From positions 1-58,578 of IMG/VR virus record IMGVR_UViG_3300008107_000057: a DNA stretch of 58,578 nt, one strand, 5' to 3'. Positions within the stretch are counted from its first letter, which is position 1. The number at the start of each line of letters is the position of its first letter. This stretch comes from a virus. Position numbers and translations under genes: made by a program. The notes beneath the pieces are model-generated. The model ran no database searches. It saw only the letters and a list, made by a program, of their open reading frames with translations, and was not told where the DNA came from. Positions 26,534-35,571 of this stretch are shown one piece after another.

Positions 26534-29500
26534 ATGGCAAAACAACTACTAAAAAAATATAGCTTTAAACCCGGAGTTTCATATCTAGGTAATTTAAAGC
26601 CTAATGCTTACGAGTTAATCCTCGCAAATAAAACATATCTTAAAAAAGAAGTAACTGCATTTTTAAATGCTCAAGTTTTAGCCGGCGCAAACGGATTTGT
26701 AGGGTACACATTCAGTGATGTAAAATGTGAAAGAGATACTAATTATGTTCTTGATGCATATTTGTTTGATCTACGATACGGCGGCAATGAAGAGACTCGT
26801 CGTGTAGCAAGCAAGTACTGGGATGGTGATGTTCCTCAAATCGACGGCGATCGAATTGCAGAAGTTGTAGGACATACTTTTTTACGTAATCTAATCAACA
26901 ATTATATCTTAACTAACACAGCAGCACCTTCTTATCAAGCTGTTGTTCCGCAGGTAATCGATTTAACTAAAACAAGAGAAACAGATGCAGTGTCCCGAAT
27001 TACTGCACTTTCTGGAATTCTTATTCAGGTTATCCAGTCCGGCACATCAGTTTTGCCAGCAGAAGTAACAGGCGTTAGTCGTATTAAGATTCCAAAGAGA
27101 TACGAGCAGGCAAATGTTTTATTAATTACCAATACAACTAAAAATGAAATTATCTACGATTTTAGTGATCCAGCAGCCGGCGCAACTATTGCATTCTTCC
27201 GCGAAACAACCGCCGAGTTTCCAAGACTATTAGAGTGGGCGCAGGGTTATACTGTATTAACATTGTATTACGATACACGCACCATGTTAGCCACAGACGA
27301 TATTCAAATCTTTGTGGACGAAGAATATCAAATCACTAGACCTTATAAATTTGGCACAGATGCCATGGAACGTATGAGAGTTGGCATACCACAGGCCATG
27401 CTTGATGCTGACTTTGAATATGGCCTACAACCAACTAAGTGGCAGGCTATTGCAACATCTAGGGGATATCCGTCGACCTACGAAATCCCAGGCAGTGATT
27501 TAATTGTTAGTCTTTGCGTCACTGACGCATCGACTGGTACAGCAGGTGTCGGTCCTAGTTTGATTACAGTAACCACAGTGTCTCCGCACTTTTTATCAGC
27601 AGGTACTCCGATTAGCATCAAGGCGTTGGCTAGCTCAGTATCGGGATTTAGCCGAGCAGAAGGAACATTCTTGGTTAATTCCGTTCCTTCTGAAAACACA
27701 TTTACATATTATGCAAAGTCTAGAGTAGGAACCATTAGCGGTTCACCGATTGCTACATCATATACTCAATTACGTTTGGCAGGATTTTACACTGGTGCTG
27801 CCCTAGGAAGTCCAACATTTTCAGTTGCAAGTCAAGGGTCGGCTGGTACAATCACAGCACTACTATCGAGCCCAACGGGTACAACTACTGTTGCATTTAG
27901 TGGAACCGCACCATTAGTAAGTAACCCAATTGCAACTGTTACTGCAAGATTTACAGGTAACTGTACAACTAGTACTGTATTAACCGTTACTGCAATTGCC
28001 ACAGGGGTGATTGTCAATGATCTAACTTTATCTGGCACCGGTGTTGCTAACGGTACAAAAATTACAAGTCAGTTAACTAGTACGGAAATTGGAAATACGC
28101 TAGGTGGTCGTGGAACTTATCAAATGAGCGGTTCTGCTCAGACTATTGCAAGTACTACTATTAGCGGTTCTTCGATTAACTTAGGCACACAGATTGCCAG
28201 CGTTACAGGCCCTGGTGGTACTATTGCTACTGTATATGCAAGCGTTAATGTGGAAATTGGTGCAACGGAAATCCCAGTAGTAAATGCAACTGGAGTTGTA
28301 CCTGGAGCAGTCATTGATAACGGCAGCGGAGCACCTATGGAAGTTAGCTCAGTTGTCGGTAATACAATTTACTTTCTAAGTCCACGCACAACAAGACTCA
28401 TTGGCGATGGCGGAATATACAATAATGTCGTTGGTACAAACGTTGTCCAAACGATCGATGACACTGCGGTGTTTAGTTTTACCAGCGGCGGTGGTTCGTA
28501 CAGTTTGTTATCAATCGATCAAACTGGTCAAGGATATAATATTAATGATACCATAGTTATTCCCGGATCGGATGTTACCTACTACACAACTACTGTACTA
28601 TTAGTACATTTTGATCAAAATCCAACTGGACCATACGCTCTTAGTGGTTTCTTAGATATTGCCAACGGAATCCAACCCACTATAACCGGTGCAGGAACAG
28701 ATGCCTTACTGAGTGAAAACATCAAAAGATTTGGACGCTCAAGTTTATTCTTAAATAATCCAACTACACTTGCAGCAACAGCCACTGGATATCTCGATTA
28801 TGCTATTAACAATAATTTTTTGTTTGTCTCCGGCGATTTTGAAATTGAAGCTCAGTTTTATCCAACAACACTAGGCACTGCAACATCTAAAACACTATTT
28901 GATTTTAGAGAGCAATCACCAGATGCAGCTATTACATTACGAATTAATTCGAGCAATAACCTAGTAATTACCATTGACGGTGTTGAAGTCATTGTCGGCG
29001 ATACTGTGTTAACTACTAATCAATGGTATCATATTGCTATTTCTAGAACCACTAATACACTAAGATTGTTTGTCAACGGTAGTCAAGAAGGCGCAAATTA
29101 TACTGACAACGTATCTTATCAGGCGCATACTAAAGTGCGTCTTGGTGCAGATTTTACAGGTGCTAGAGGCTTTGCCGGATATATTGACGAGTTTAGAATT
29201 AGAACAGTATCGACGCTTTACACTGGTTCATACACAGTACCGACAGTGCCTTACACACACGATGCACAGGGTAGTAGCGGCAACTCGATTACTCTGCGAG
29301 TAACAGCTACATTTAGTACGGGTGGTATTCAATCAGCAGCAGTTATTAGCGGAACACCTCCAGTAAATGGAGAAGCATACAGACAGTTGTCGACTGGTAT
29401 AGTTCAAATTCCGACTGGTATCAATGCTTCGTTCAATATTACTAGATCTGCCGGTACGTACTCTGGAATAGCTGTTTCATCTGGCGGGACTGGATACCTT

Positions 29501-32083
29501 GCTGGTAATTTAATTAACATATCAAACACCTTATTAGATGGTGGCGGAGATGGCAATAAAGACTTATTATTGATTGTAGTTTCGACTGGTTCTAACGGTG
29601 TTATACAAACAGTATCGGGTGTATCAGGTGTTGCAACACTTAGTGGTACTCCGATTCCAGTATTATCAGCCATTGATTTTAACGAAGTGCTTCAAGCGCC
29701 ATTACCATCGGGGCGCACATTAGAGTATAGTGCAATTGCATCCATTAATGTGACATTCCCTAATGCACACGGATTGGTCCCGGGACAAGGTATATCAGTA
29801 GTTATAGGTTCAGCAGGCACTAATCAATCTTTATTAAACGGTCCGTTCGTGGTTGAACAAGTACCGACATTGCAGACATTTAGATTTTCTGCAAGGTCAT
29901 CTGGAACTATTGGAACTTCGCCAACGATTACTGGAATAGTGTATCCAAGAACAGATGCATTCTTCTTGCATCGCCCGTTTGACGGCGGTGTATTACTAAG
30001 TACCGGTACTCCGGCACATGGTGCACAGGCAGTTCGTATGAGCAAGAAGTATATTCGTTATCAATCTGGTAAAGGTGCCATGTATACCACTGGTGCATTA
30101 TTTGCACCAAGTTATGACCTACGTAGCCTAACAGCAGAAAGTACGGCCTCAAATTCATTAATCACTATCACAGTCGACGACAACGACCACGGTCTTCAAA
30201 TTGGTGCAACTGTTAGGATTACCGGAGTTATAACCACTGGATATAACAATGATTACTCCGCCGTTGAAATAGTAGACGAGCGTATTTTTAAAGTACGGGC
30301 TAAGACACAGCTAGGCAATGTTACTGCTACTATTGGCTCTAGTTGTCAAATGGCCCACATTGGATGGCATGGCGCGGTAGTACGTGCAGGTGCGTTTGAT
30401 GATCAAAACGGTATTTTCTTTGAATACAATGGTCGTGAACTTGCTGTAGTAAGACGCTCTAGTACTTTCCAACTTGCAGGTACTGTGTCAATTAATGCAG
30501 ATTCAAATCTATGCTCTGGTACAAATACGAGATTTTTAGACCAAGTTGTTGCAGGTGATAGAATTATTATCAAGGGAATGACTCACGTTGTTACTGGTAT
30601 TACCAACAACACAACATTGACAGTTAACCCTGACTTCCGTGGTGTAAGCAATGTTGTTAATGCAAAGGTCTGTTTAATTCAAGATTATAGAATTCCACAA
30701 GACGAATGGAATCAAGATGCCTGCGACGGTACCGGACCTAGTGGTTACATTATCGACATTACAAAAATGCAGATGATTGGTATGCAGTATAGCTGGTACG
30801 GTGCTGGTTTTATCGACTGGATGTTCCGTGGTCCAAACGGTGACTATGTATTTGCACATAGATTAAAAGGTAATAATTTAAACACAGAAGCTTATATGCG
30901 TACTGGTAACTTACCAGTTCGTTACGAAGTGTTAAATGAAAGTGCTAGAAATAAATTAAGTGTCACATTAACAGCAATTGCAACGAGTATGACATTAATT
31001 GACGGTAACCAATTCCCAGATTTTGGTACAGTGTATGTTGATAATGAACTTATTTCATATACTTCTAAGACTGGTAATGTGCTTGGCGGACTATCGAGAG
31101 CAGTTGCATTGAGTAACTTTAATTCTGGATCACAAAGAACATATACAGCAGGCGCCGCCGCAATACACACTGCTGGTACTGGTGTCAACTTAGTATCGGT
31201 GCTGTCAAGTCCATTAATTAGCCACTGGGGTTCTGCCTATCTAATTGACGGTCAGTTTGACACTGATCGCGGTTATATTTTTAACTACCAAATTACTAAC
31301 TTTGCAGTTACAACTGTTAAGTCAACAGCATTTGCTATTCGACTAGCACCTAGTGTTTCAAACGCTATTACTGGTGACTTAGGCGAACGTGAATTGTTAA
31401 ACAGAGCGCAGTTATTATTGAACTCGCTGGAGATTGTGGGAGGTACTGCAAGTGCTAACTCGTTCGTTATTGAGGGTGTATTGAATCCACTTAACTATCC
31501 AGTTACAACTACTGATATTAATTGGTTTGGTCTTACATCAACAGCGCAGGGCGGTCAACCAAGTTTTGCACAGATTGCCAACGGTTCTAGCATTTTGTGG
31601 CTGAACACAGGATCTGCAGCAGCTACTGCAATTCAAGGCTACACTACCACACCTAGCTCTAGAATTAGAGTAGCTACTTTTACTTCGACCGAAGTTAGTG
31701 CAGTTCGACTAGGTTATGTTGTATCAGCTGCTGCTAGCATACAGCCAGGTACTGTTGTTGAAAAGATCGAATTTAACGTGCCTAGTGCAGGACAGACTAG
31801 AATCACAATCTCAAAAGACGTTACCGCTGCGGTAACTGGTGCAGTAACATTTAGTGCACCGGCATACGCACAACCGGGTGAACAGGTTTTTGCGTTCGTT
31901 GCTCCACTAGGTACTCGAGAAGTTATTGACTTGTCTGGATTGAAAGAATTAACGTCTACAGCAATTGGTGGTAGAGGTACATTTCCAAATGGTCCAGACG
32001 TGTTAGCAATTAACATTTACGTTACTGGTGGTGCTGCAACCAGTGCTAACTTGATTCTACGTTGGGGTGAAGCGCAGGCTTAA
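26534..32083 (+). CDS. Giant virion/fibre protein with LamG-like domain (intact paralogue)
   Basis: 1849 residues. It begins with a unique ~65-residue segment, then a KCERDTNYVLDAYLFDLRYG unit, then the shared DADFEYGLQPTKW attachment region (about 290-300). Residues about 685-900 form a concanavalin/LamG-like domain: TTVLLVHFDQNPTG, GRSSLFLNN, DFEIEAQFYP, QWYHIAISRTTNTLRLFVNG and FAGYIDEFRI. The C-terminal third (FDDQNGIFFEYNGRE, MQYSWYGAGFIDWMFRGPNG, MRTGNLPVRYEV, RLAPSVSNAITG) is the same architecture as the fragment at 23701. LamG folds often bind glycans, so host-surface recognition is likely. The stop overlaps the convergent reverse-strand gene by 4 nt. Confidence 0.83.
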   Translation: MAKQLLKKYSFKPGVSYLGNLKPNAYELILANKTYLKKEVTAFLNAQVLAGANGFVGYTFSDVKCERDTNYVLDAYLFDLRYGGNEETRRVASKYWDGDVPQIDGDRIAEVVGHTFLRNLINNYILTNTAAPSYQAVVPQVIDLTKTRETDAVSRITALSGILIQVIQSGTSVLPAEVTGVSRIKIPKRYEQANVLLITNTTKNEIIYDFSDPAAGATIAFFRETTAEFPRLLEWAQGYTVLTLYYDTRTMLATDDIQIFVDEEYQITRPYKFGTDAMERMRVGIPQAMLDADFEYGLQPTKWQAIATSRGYPSTYEIPGSDLIVSLCVTDASTGTAGVGPSLITVTTVSPHFLSAGTPISIKALASSVSGFSRAEGTFLVNSVPSENTFTYYAKSRVGTISGSPIATSYTQLRLAGFYTGAALGSPTFSVASQGSAGTITALLSSPTGTTTVAFSGTAPLVSNPIATVTARFTGNCTTSTVLTVTAIATGVIVNDLTLSGTGVANGTKITSQLTSTEIGNTLGGRGTYQMSGSAQTIASTTISGSSINLGTQIASVTGPGGTIATVYASVNVEIGATEIPVVNATGVVPGAVIDNGSGAPMEVSSVVGNTIYFLSPRTTRLIGDGGIYNNVVGTNVVQTIDDTAVFSFTSGGGSYSLLSIDQTGQGYNINDTIVIPGSDVTYYTTTVLLVHFDQNPTGPYALSGFLDIANGIQPTITGAGTDALLSENIKRFGRSSLFLNNPTTLAATATGYLDYAINNNFLFVSGDFEIEAQFYPTTLGTATSKTLFDFREQSPDAAITLRINSSNNLVITIDGVEVIVGDTVLTTNQWYHIAISRTTNTLRLFVNGSQEGANYTDNVSYQAHTKVRLGADFTGARGFAGYIDEFRIRTVSTLYTGSYTVPTVPYTHDAQGSSGNSITLRVTATFSTGGIQSAAVISGTPPVNGEAYRQLSTGIVQIPTGINASFNITRSAGTYSGIAVSSGGTGYLAGNLINISNTLLDGGGDGNKDLLLIVVSTGSNGVIQTVSGVSGVATLSGTPIPVLSAIDFNEVLQAPLPSGRTLEYSAIASINVTFPNAHGLVPGQGISVVIGSAGTNQSLLNGPFVVEQVPTLQTFRFSARSSGTIGTSPTITGIVYPRTDAFFLHRPFDGGVLLSTGTPAHGAQAVRMSKKYIRYQSGKGAMYTTGALFAPSYDLRSLTAESTASNSLITITVDDNDHGLQIGATVRITGVITTGYNNDYSAVEIVDERIFKVRAKTQLGNVTATIGSSCQMAHIGWHGAVVRAGAFDDQNGIFFEYNGRELAVVRRSSTFQLAGTVSINADSNLCSGTNTRFLDQVVAGDRIIIKGMTHVVTGITNNTTLTVNPDFRGVSNVVNAKVCLIQDYRIPQDEWNQDACDGTGPSGYIIDITKMQMIGMQYSWYGAGFIDWMFRGPNGDYVFAHRLKGNNLNTEAYMRTGNLPVRYEVLNESARNKLSVTLTAIATSMTLIDGNQFPDFGTVYVDNELISYTSKTGNVLGGLSRAVALSNFNSGSQRTYTAGAAAIHTAGTGVNLVSVLSSPLISHWGSAYLIDGQFDTDRGYIFNYQITNFAVTTVKSTAFAIRLAPSVSNAITGDLGERELLNRAQLLLNSLEIVGGTASANSFVIEGVLNPLNYPVTTTDINWFGLTSTAQGGQPSFAQIANGSSILWLNTGSAAATAIQGYTTTPSSRIRVATFTSTEVSAVRLGYVVSAAASIQPGTVVEKIEFNVPSAGQTRITISKDVTAAVTGAVTFSAPAYAQPGEQVFAFVAPLGTREVIDLSGLKELTSTAIGGRGTFPNGPDVLAINIYVTGGAATSANLILRWGEAQA

Positions 32084-32340
32084 TTAGAAATAGACTCTAG
32101 CTTGAGTCTAATTTCTTTAACGATCAAAGAGTTATGTCGCTGTTGTGACATAACTCTTTTTACATCTTCGTAAAAGATATTTTCTAGTCCGGTGTCTATC
32201 TTGTGGACTTGATTTTTATAATCGCGTAGCAGGCTTTGATATTGTAGGCGATCTTGTGGATCAGCTAATTTATCAATTGCTTGTTGATAGCGTTTAATAT
32301 CGCTGTGGTATTGTTCTAAATCACTTATTTTCAAAGTCAT
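32080..32340 (-). CDS. Small coiled-coil protein, unknown
   Basis: 86 residues, Gln/Lys/Asp-rich and helical (DLEQYHSDIKRYQQAIDKLA), with heptad-like spacing. It is last in the reverse-strand block and overlaps the upstream Nudix-like gene by 20 nt, so translation is probably coupled. It converges with the giant fibre gene, with stops overlapping by 4 nt. No function can be assigned. Confidence 0.62.
   Translation of the reverse strand: MTLKISDLEQYHSDIKRYQQAIDKLADPQDRLQYQSLLRDYKNQVHKIDTGLENIFYEDVKRVMSQQRHNSLIVKEIRLKLESISN
32086..32116. terminator. Possible bidirectional hairpin at convergent gene ends
   Basis: AGAAATAGACTC (32086-32097), loop TAGCTT, GAGTCT-A-ATTTCT (32104-32116): 12 pairs with one bulged A. 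It lies just inside the 3' end of the reverse gene and just past the stop of the giant fibre gene. There is no long T-run, so it may be only a weak terminator. Confidence 0.45.
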
Positions 32341-32722
32341 AATCTTGGCTCATTATTAATACAGTATCAATTTTTGTTTTGATCAACGGATTAGTAATTG
32401 TAGATTTTAATCCAGTATGTAAATGTTTGGGTAATTCATCTAAATCACTCCAACATATAGTACGTGCTTCGGTAGTTAAGAATTCATCTTCCACTAAACA
32501 GATATATGTTCCATATTCAAAGCCCTTGTCTTCAGAAAGATAAAGTTCAATTGGTAGTATTTTACCTTCTGAGTTCTTATATTTTTTGATTAGAGTTTGA
32601 GCATCTTCGAAAATGTTACTTTCTATTTCAAAGGTAGGCACTGTCCACTTGGTATTTTCGTGGACTAATAAAATGCGTTTAGTTAACGATGATAAGAATA
32701 AGATGCCGGCACGTTTTTGCAT
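32321..32722 (-). CDS. Nudix-like fold protein with degenerate Nudix box
   Basis: 133 residues. The start (QKRAGILFLSSLTKRILLVH then ENTKWTVP) follows the beta-strand pattern of Nudix hydrolases (AGxLxxxxxxxxILLxxxxxxW..P), and a later YICLVEDE...WSDLDELP segment fits the C-terminal part. The catalytic GX5EX7REUXEEXGU box is missing; the matching region reads TFEIESNIFEDAQTLIKKY. It is therefore probably catalytically inactive or altered. It lies between gp15 and the small coiled-coil gene. The possible promoter is AATAAGTA, 4 nt upstream of the ATG on the reverse strand. Confidence 0.55.
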   Translation of the reverse strand: MQKRAGILFLSSLTKRILLVHENTKWTVPTFEIESNIFEDAQTLIKKYKNSEGKILPIELYLSEDKGFEYGTYICLVEDEFLTTEARTICWSDLDELPKHLHTGLKSTITNPLIKTKIDTVLIMSQDYDFENK

Positions 32723-32732
32723 CTAATACTTA

Positions 32733-34172
32733 TTAGGCATCCATCCTAAAGCGCCAGTAACCTGACTTGTACTCGCCTTCAAAACTCTTAAGCCACTGTG
32801 TACCATCCCAACGATATTGGATACCTGTCTTAAGATTCTGCGTGTATACTGGAGTCGATCCGTTGTTAGTACTAGCATCGAATACCACAGTCCACCCAGT
32901 GCCTGTGTATTCGATAATATCATAGGCACCGGCAGAGAAATCATCCCATGCCCATACACCAGATTTTATTATTCCAGTAGTTGGATTACTATCGTGTTCA
33001 GCATCATAGGTTCTATTTGTAGTAACAATATCATCCAGTATTAAATATCTTGCACCAGCAGTAACAGGTTTTGGATTAAATTTAACTGGATCAATGATTG
33101 CATCAATTGTTGTACGACCGGCAATAATTGTATTAGAAGGTTTTTCGTCAATGCTCACTAACAAGTACGTAGAGTCAACTTCGTTGACAACAAAGGTACC
33201 ACGCAATTCATAGCCGTTCGGCTGCATTAGGTAAATTTTGCTAATACCTGGCTGATAACCTTCGTGTTGTTGTAATATAATGTTCCAGTCAATGCGCTTA
33301 CCTAACTTAGCAGGTACATCGTCGGCTAGTGTTTGTAACGCTTCGCCCGGACTTAGAATGCTTAAATCGTAGTCGTTGCCCATTTGATTGTTACTCTTTA
33401 ACAATAGCACACCAAAATTACCCGGAGTGGTGTTATACTTCAACGGTGCATCGCCATTATACACAAGACTGTTAATATCTTGTACATCGCCCGAGTTGTT
33501 AAAAATGTTCATAATAATATTTTTAACAACGCCAAGACGTTTAACTTTGGCTGGCGGTGTAATATAAACCGGCATTGAACATTCGATCGTGCATATATCA
33601 ATATCTGATTCTGTGCCCATTGGAATACTTCGAGAACTAAAGTTAACTGATGATAAATCAACAACACTCAAACTTGTCCAATCTATGTAGTTGTCAGTGG
33701 TTTGAACTTCTAAACTAGGATTAAACAACACAAGTATTTGTTCTAATAGTTGTAATTTTTGATCAGTATTAGAAGTCCATATATCGCACTTCATAGTTAA
33801 CTTGTATGGCGTTGGCATTAACCGTTCAACAGTATAAGATGCACCTTGAGTTTCCTGATATATAGGATCGCCAAAGCTATCGTATTCGTTGTAGCCACGT
33901 TCTCTAATATTCATCTTACTGACAAAGCTAGCATCTGCTAGTCTTGTAGTATCTAGTTCTAATCCACTGATATAACAACTGATTCTAGGTACAGTCATCA
34001 TTTTATTTTCAGAGTTTTCTTTGATAATCGAAGCAACAGAACGACTCATGTCGCCATACATAACTGGCACATGTCGATGTTCCCCATCTCCTGATTGATA
34101 TTTAAATCCAATAAAGATACGCATAAATTGGGTTACATATCTTCTTATCTGGCCATCATAGAAAAAGTCCAT
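32733..34172 (-). CDS. 15: Tail sheath stabiliser/completion protein (gp15-like), C-terminally extended
   Basis: 479 residues. The N-terminal 220 residues match T4 gp15: FFYDGQIRRYVTQFMRIF (T4 FYNSSFRRYATLM), HVPVMYGD, MPTPYKLTMKCDIWTSNTDQ, and LLEQILVLFNPSLEVQTTDN then YIDW, then an IECSMPVYITPP strand. gp15 caps the sheath and joins tail to head. T4 gp15 has 272 residues; the extra ~240 here include a YQPGISKIYLMQPNGYELRG segment and a C-terminal WDGTQWLKSFEGEYKSGYWR module. The start overlaps the stop of the Cys-rich gene (TAATG), indicating coupled translation. Confidence 0.85.
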   Translation of the reverse strand: MDFFYDGQIRRYVTQFMRIFIGFKYQSGDGEHRHVPVMYGDMSRSVASIIKENSENKMMTVPRISCYISGLELDTTRLADASFVSKMNIRERGYNEYDSFGDPIYQETQGASYTVERLMPTPYKLTMKCDIWTSNTDQKLQLLEQILVLFNPSLEVQTTDNYIDWTSLSVVDLSSVNFSSRSIPMGTESDIDICTIECSMPVYITPPAKVKRLGVVKNIIMNIFNNSGDVQDINSLVYNGDAPLKYNTTPGNFGVLLLKSNNQMGNDYDLSILSPGEALQTLADDVPAKLGKRIDWNIILQQHEGYQPGISKIYLMQPNGYELRGTFVVNEVDSTYLLVSIDEKPSNTIIAGRTTIDAIIDPVKFNPKPVTAGARYLILDDIVTTNRTYDAEHDSNPTTGIIKSGVWAWDDFSAGAYDIIEYTGTGWTVVFDASTNNGSTPVYTQNLKTGIQYRWDGTQWLKSFEGEYKSGYWRFRMDA

Positions 34173-34330
34173 TAATTATATCCTTTGCTGTCACTGACGT
34201 TTTTGCAGTCCGGGCACTCACAGTCTGGACAGTATTCGCAATCTTGGCAGCTATGGCCGCAATGTTTCTTACAGCCGCATTTACAGTTAGTTGCGGCTGT
34301 ATATCGTTTGTAATCGTTGTAGTCGTCCAT
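34172..34330 (-). CDS. 52-residue Cys-rich protein (putative metal-binding)
   Basis: Too short for usual ORF cut-offs, but well supported. ATG is at 34330 with a perfect GGAGG SD (34336-34340) and the stop is at 34172, overlapping the gp15 ATG as TAATG. The protein has ten Cys and two His: C16-x-C-x-C20, C24-G-H-x-C28, C31, C34, C37-x-C39 and C42, with polar ends and no hydrophobic segment. The close CxC and CxxC spacing suggests Zn or other metal coordination (metallothionein-like or a knuckle). It lies between gp14 and gp15, so it may be a neck or tail-terminator component or a translation partner. I do not recognise a family. Confidence 0.78.
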   Translation of the reverse strand: MDDYNDYKRYTAATNCKCGCKKHCGHSCQDCEYCPDCECPDCKNVSDSKGYN

Positions 34331-34341
34331 ATAAGCCTCCA

Positions 34342-35538
34342 TTAATTATCTGCCTTTGGACGTAATGCTTTTGTAAGACTTTGACGTTCTTCAACAACAT
34401 GACCGTTGATAGTTGTCGTTGCTTCATTATTGATAAAAGTTGATTTCTGATTATTTCTAACAGACTTGCCTTCAAAGGGTTGACCGGAAGTTACGTCACT
34501 TGGTCCTAGATTACTCATAGTTGCTCTAGTAACATCTTCAACTCGTGCCCAATACTTTCCTGTGTATCTAAACAATCTGTTTGGTTTATAATCTGTTCTA
34601 AGATGATATTGTCCTTCTTGCATATTAAGTGGAAATGCAATGCCGCTGGTAAATGGAGCACCGTTAGGAGCAATGCCTTGACCTAATAGATAACCGTCAT
34701 AGCCTAGCTTGTCTGCGGTCTGTAACACCAAGCTAACATCAATTGCAGTATTAGAACTTGCAACGGTATCGCTGTCAACAGTGATTAATTCTGGAGTTCC
34801 ATCTTCTCTAACCTGTACAGTATAGAATGCAGCAGTTTCGTAGCCACTATATGGCGCATCTGCTTCGGCTTGATCAAGCACAGCAGACGTAATTTGCATT
34901 TCTTTTTCGTAAGTCGACATAACATCGCGCAGTGTAAGATTAGTATCTTCGCCGGCAACGCCGTCAAGAATATCTTTAAATTCCTGACTGTCGACTAGTG
35001 GTTTACACTTTGCACGATATAGATGAGGATACCAAGTTACAGAAAATCCTTCAGCAGCTCTAGTTACTTCTTCAATGACATAAAATCGTTTCAATGCAAA
35101 ACTCAGATCATTAAGCGCATATTCGTCTTTTAGATGCGGAAGTTCAATAACATCACCGGACATTATTTTTCTTCCAACTTTTTCTACAGTATCATTAATA
35201 TGGAATGTAACAAAGATAGTATCATTTTGAAGAAATAATCCAAACTGTGATAAGTTAAAATCTAAATCTTGAAGATTATAATGACCTCTAAGAAGATATA
35301 TGTCCGGATCATACTTACGGTCTCTATTTTCAAGGAATAACATATCCTGAATCTGTGTAGGATTTGTAGAACTATACGCAGGTGTACTGGGAGTATCGCC
35401 CTGTACGGAAGCTCCTGGTCCTAGATATTTGTGAACAAGGATATCTGTACCGCCAATTTGGAACATCTCCCATATATTGCGGTCTATAAATCTGTAATCG
35501 TTGCCCTTTTCAGGGCGGTATAAACTGAGTCTTGGCAT
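34342..35538 (-). CDS. 14: Neck protein (gp14-like)
   Basis: 398 residues when started at ATG 35538 (MPRLSLYRPEKGNDYRFIDR). A further in-frame codon at 35598 would run 27 bases past the gp13 start on the other strand and adds no conserved residues. T4 gp14 hallmarks are NIWEMFQIGGTDILVHKYLG, DMLFLENRDRKYDPDIYLLR, DFNLSQFGLFLQNDTIFVTF and the ISGDVIELPHLKDEYALND-like segment (KIMSGDVIELPHLKDEYALN). gp14 joins gp13 to form the head-tail connector below the portal. It is longer than T4 gp14 (256). A late motif, GGTAAATA (35553-35546), lies 7 nt before the ATG. Confidence 0.87.
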   Translation of the reverse strand: MPRLSLYRPEKGNDYRFIDRNIWEMFQIGGTDILVHKYLGPGASVQGDTPSTPAYSSTNPTQIQDMLFLENRDRKYDPDIYLLRGHYNLQDLDFNLSQFGLFLQNDTIFVTFHINDTVEKVGRKIMSGDVIELPHLKDEYALNDLSFALKRFYVIEEVTRAAEGFSVTWYPHLYRAKCKPLVDSQEFKDILDGVAGEDTNLTLRDVMSTYEKEMQITSAVLDQAEADAPYSGYETAAFYTVQVREDGTPELITVDSDTVASSNTAIDVSLVLQTADKLGYDGYLLGQGIAPNGAPFTSGIAFPLNMQEGQYHLRTDYKPNRLFRYTGKYWARVEDVTRATMSNLGPSDVTSGQPFEGKSVRNNQKSTFINNEATTTINGHVVEERQSLTKALRPKADN

Positions 35539-35545
35539 AGTAGTA

Positions 35546-35553
35546 TATTTACC
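35546..35553 (-). promoter_or_regulatory. Late promoter-like GGTAAATA for gp14 block
   Basis: Reverse-strand octamer ending 7 nt before the gp14 ATG at 35538. Five bases separate it from the divergent forward late promoter at 35559-35566. Confidence 0.55.
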
Positions 35554-35558
35554 GTTGT

Positions 35559-35566
35559 AATAAATA
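35559..35566 (+). promoter_or_regulatory. Late promoter AATAAATA for gp13
   Basis: Exact NATAAATA match ending 5 nt before ATG 35572. No SD is present between them, implying a leaderless transcript. Confidence 0.65.
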
Positions 35567-35571
35567 ACAGT

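Noticed and set aside
13678-32083. Repeated DNA in the fibre region as CRISPR or a diversity-generating variable repeat
   Set aside because: Repeats are diverged protein modules, without spacer-like unique units; no reverse transcriptase or adenine-mutated template/variable pair is seen in the window.
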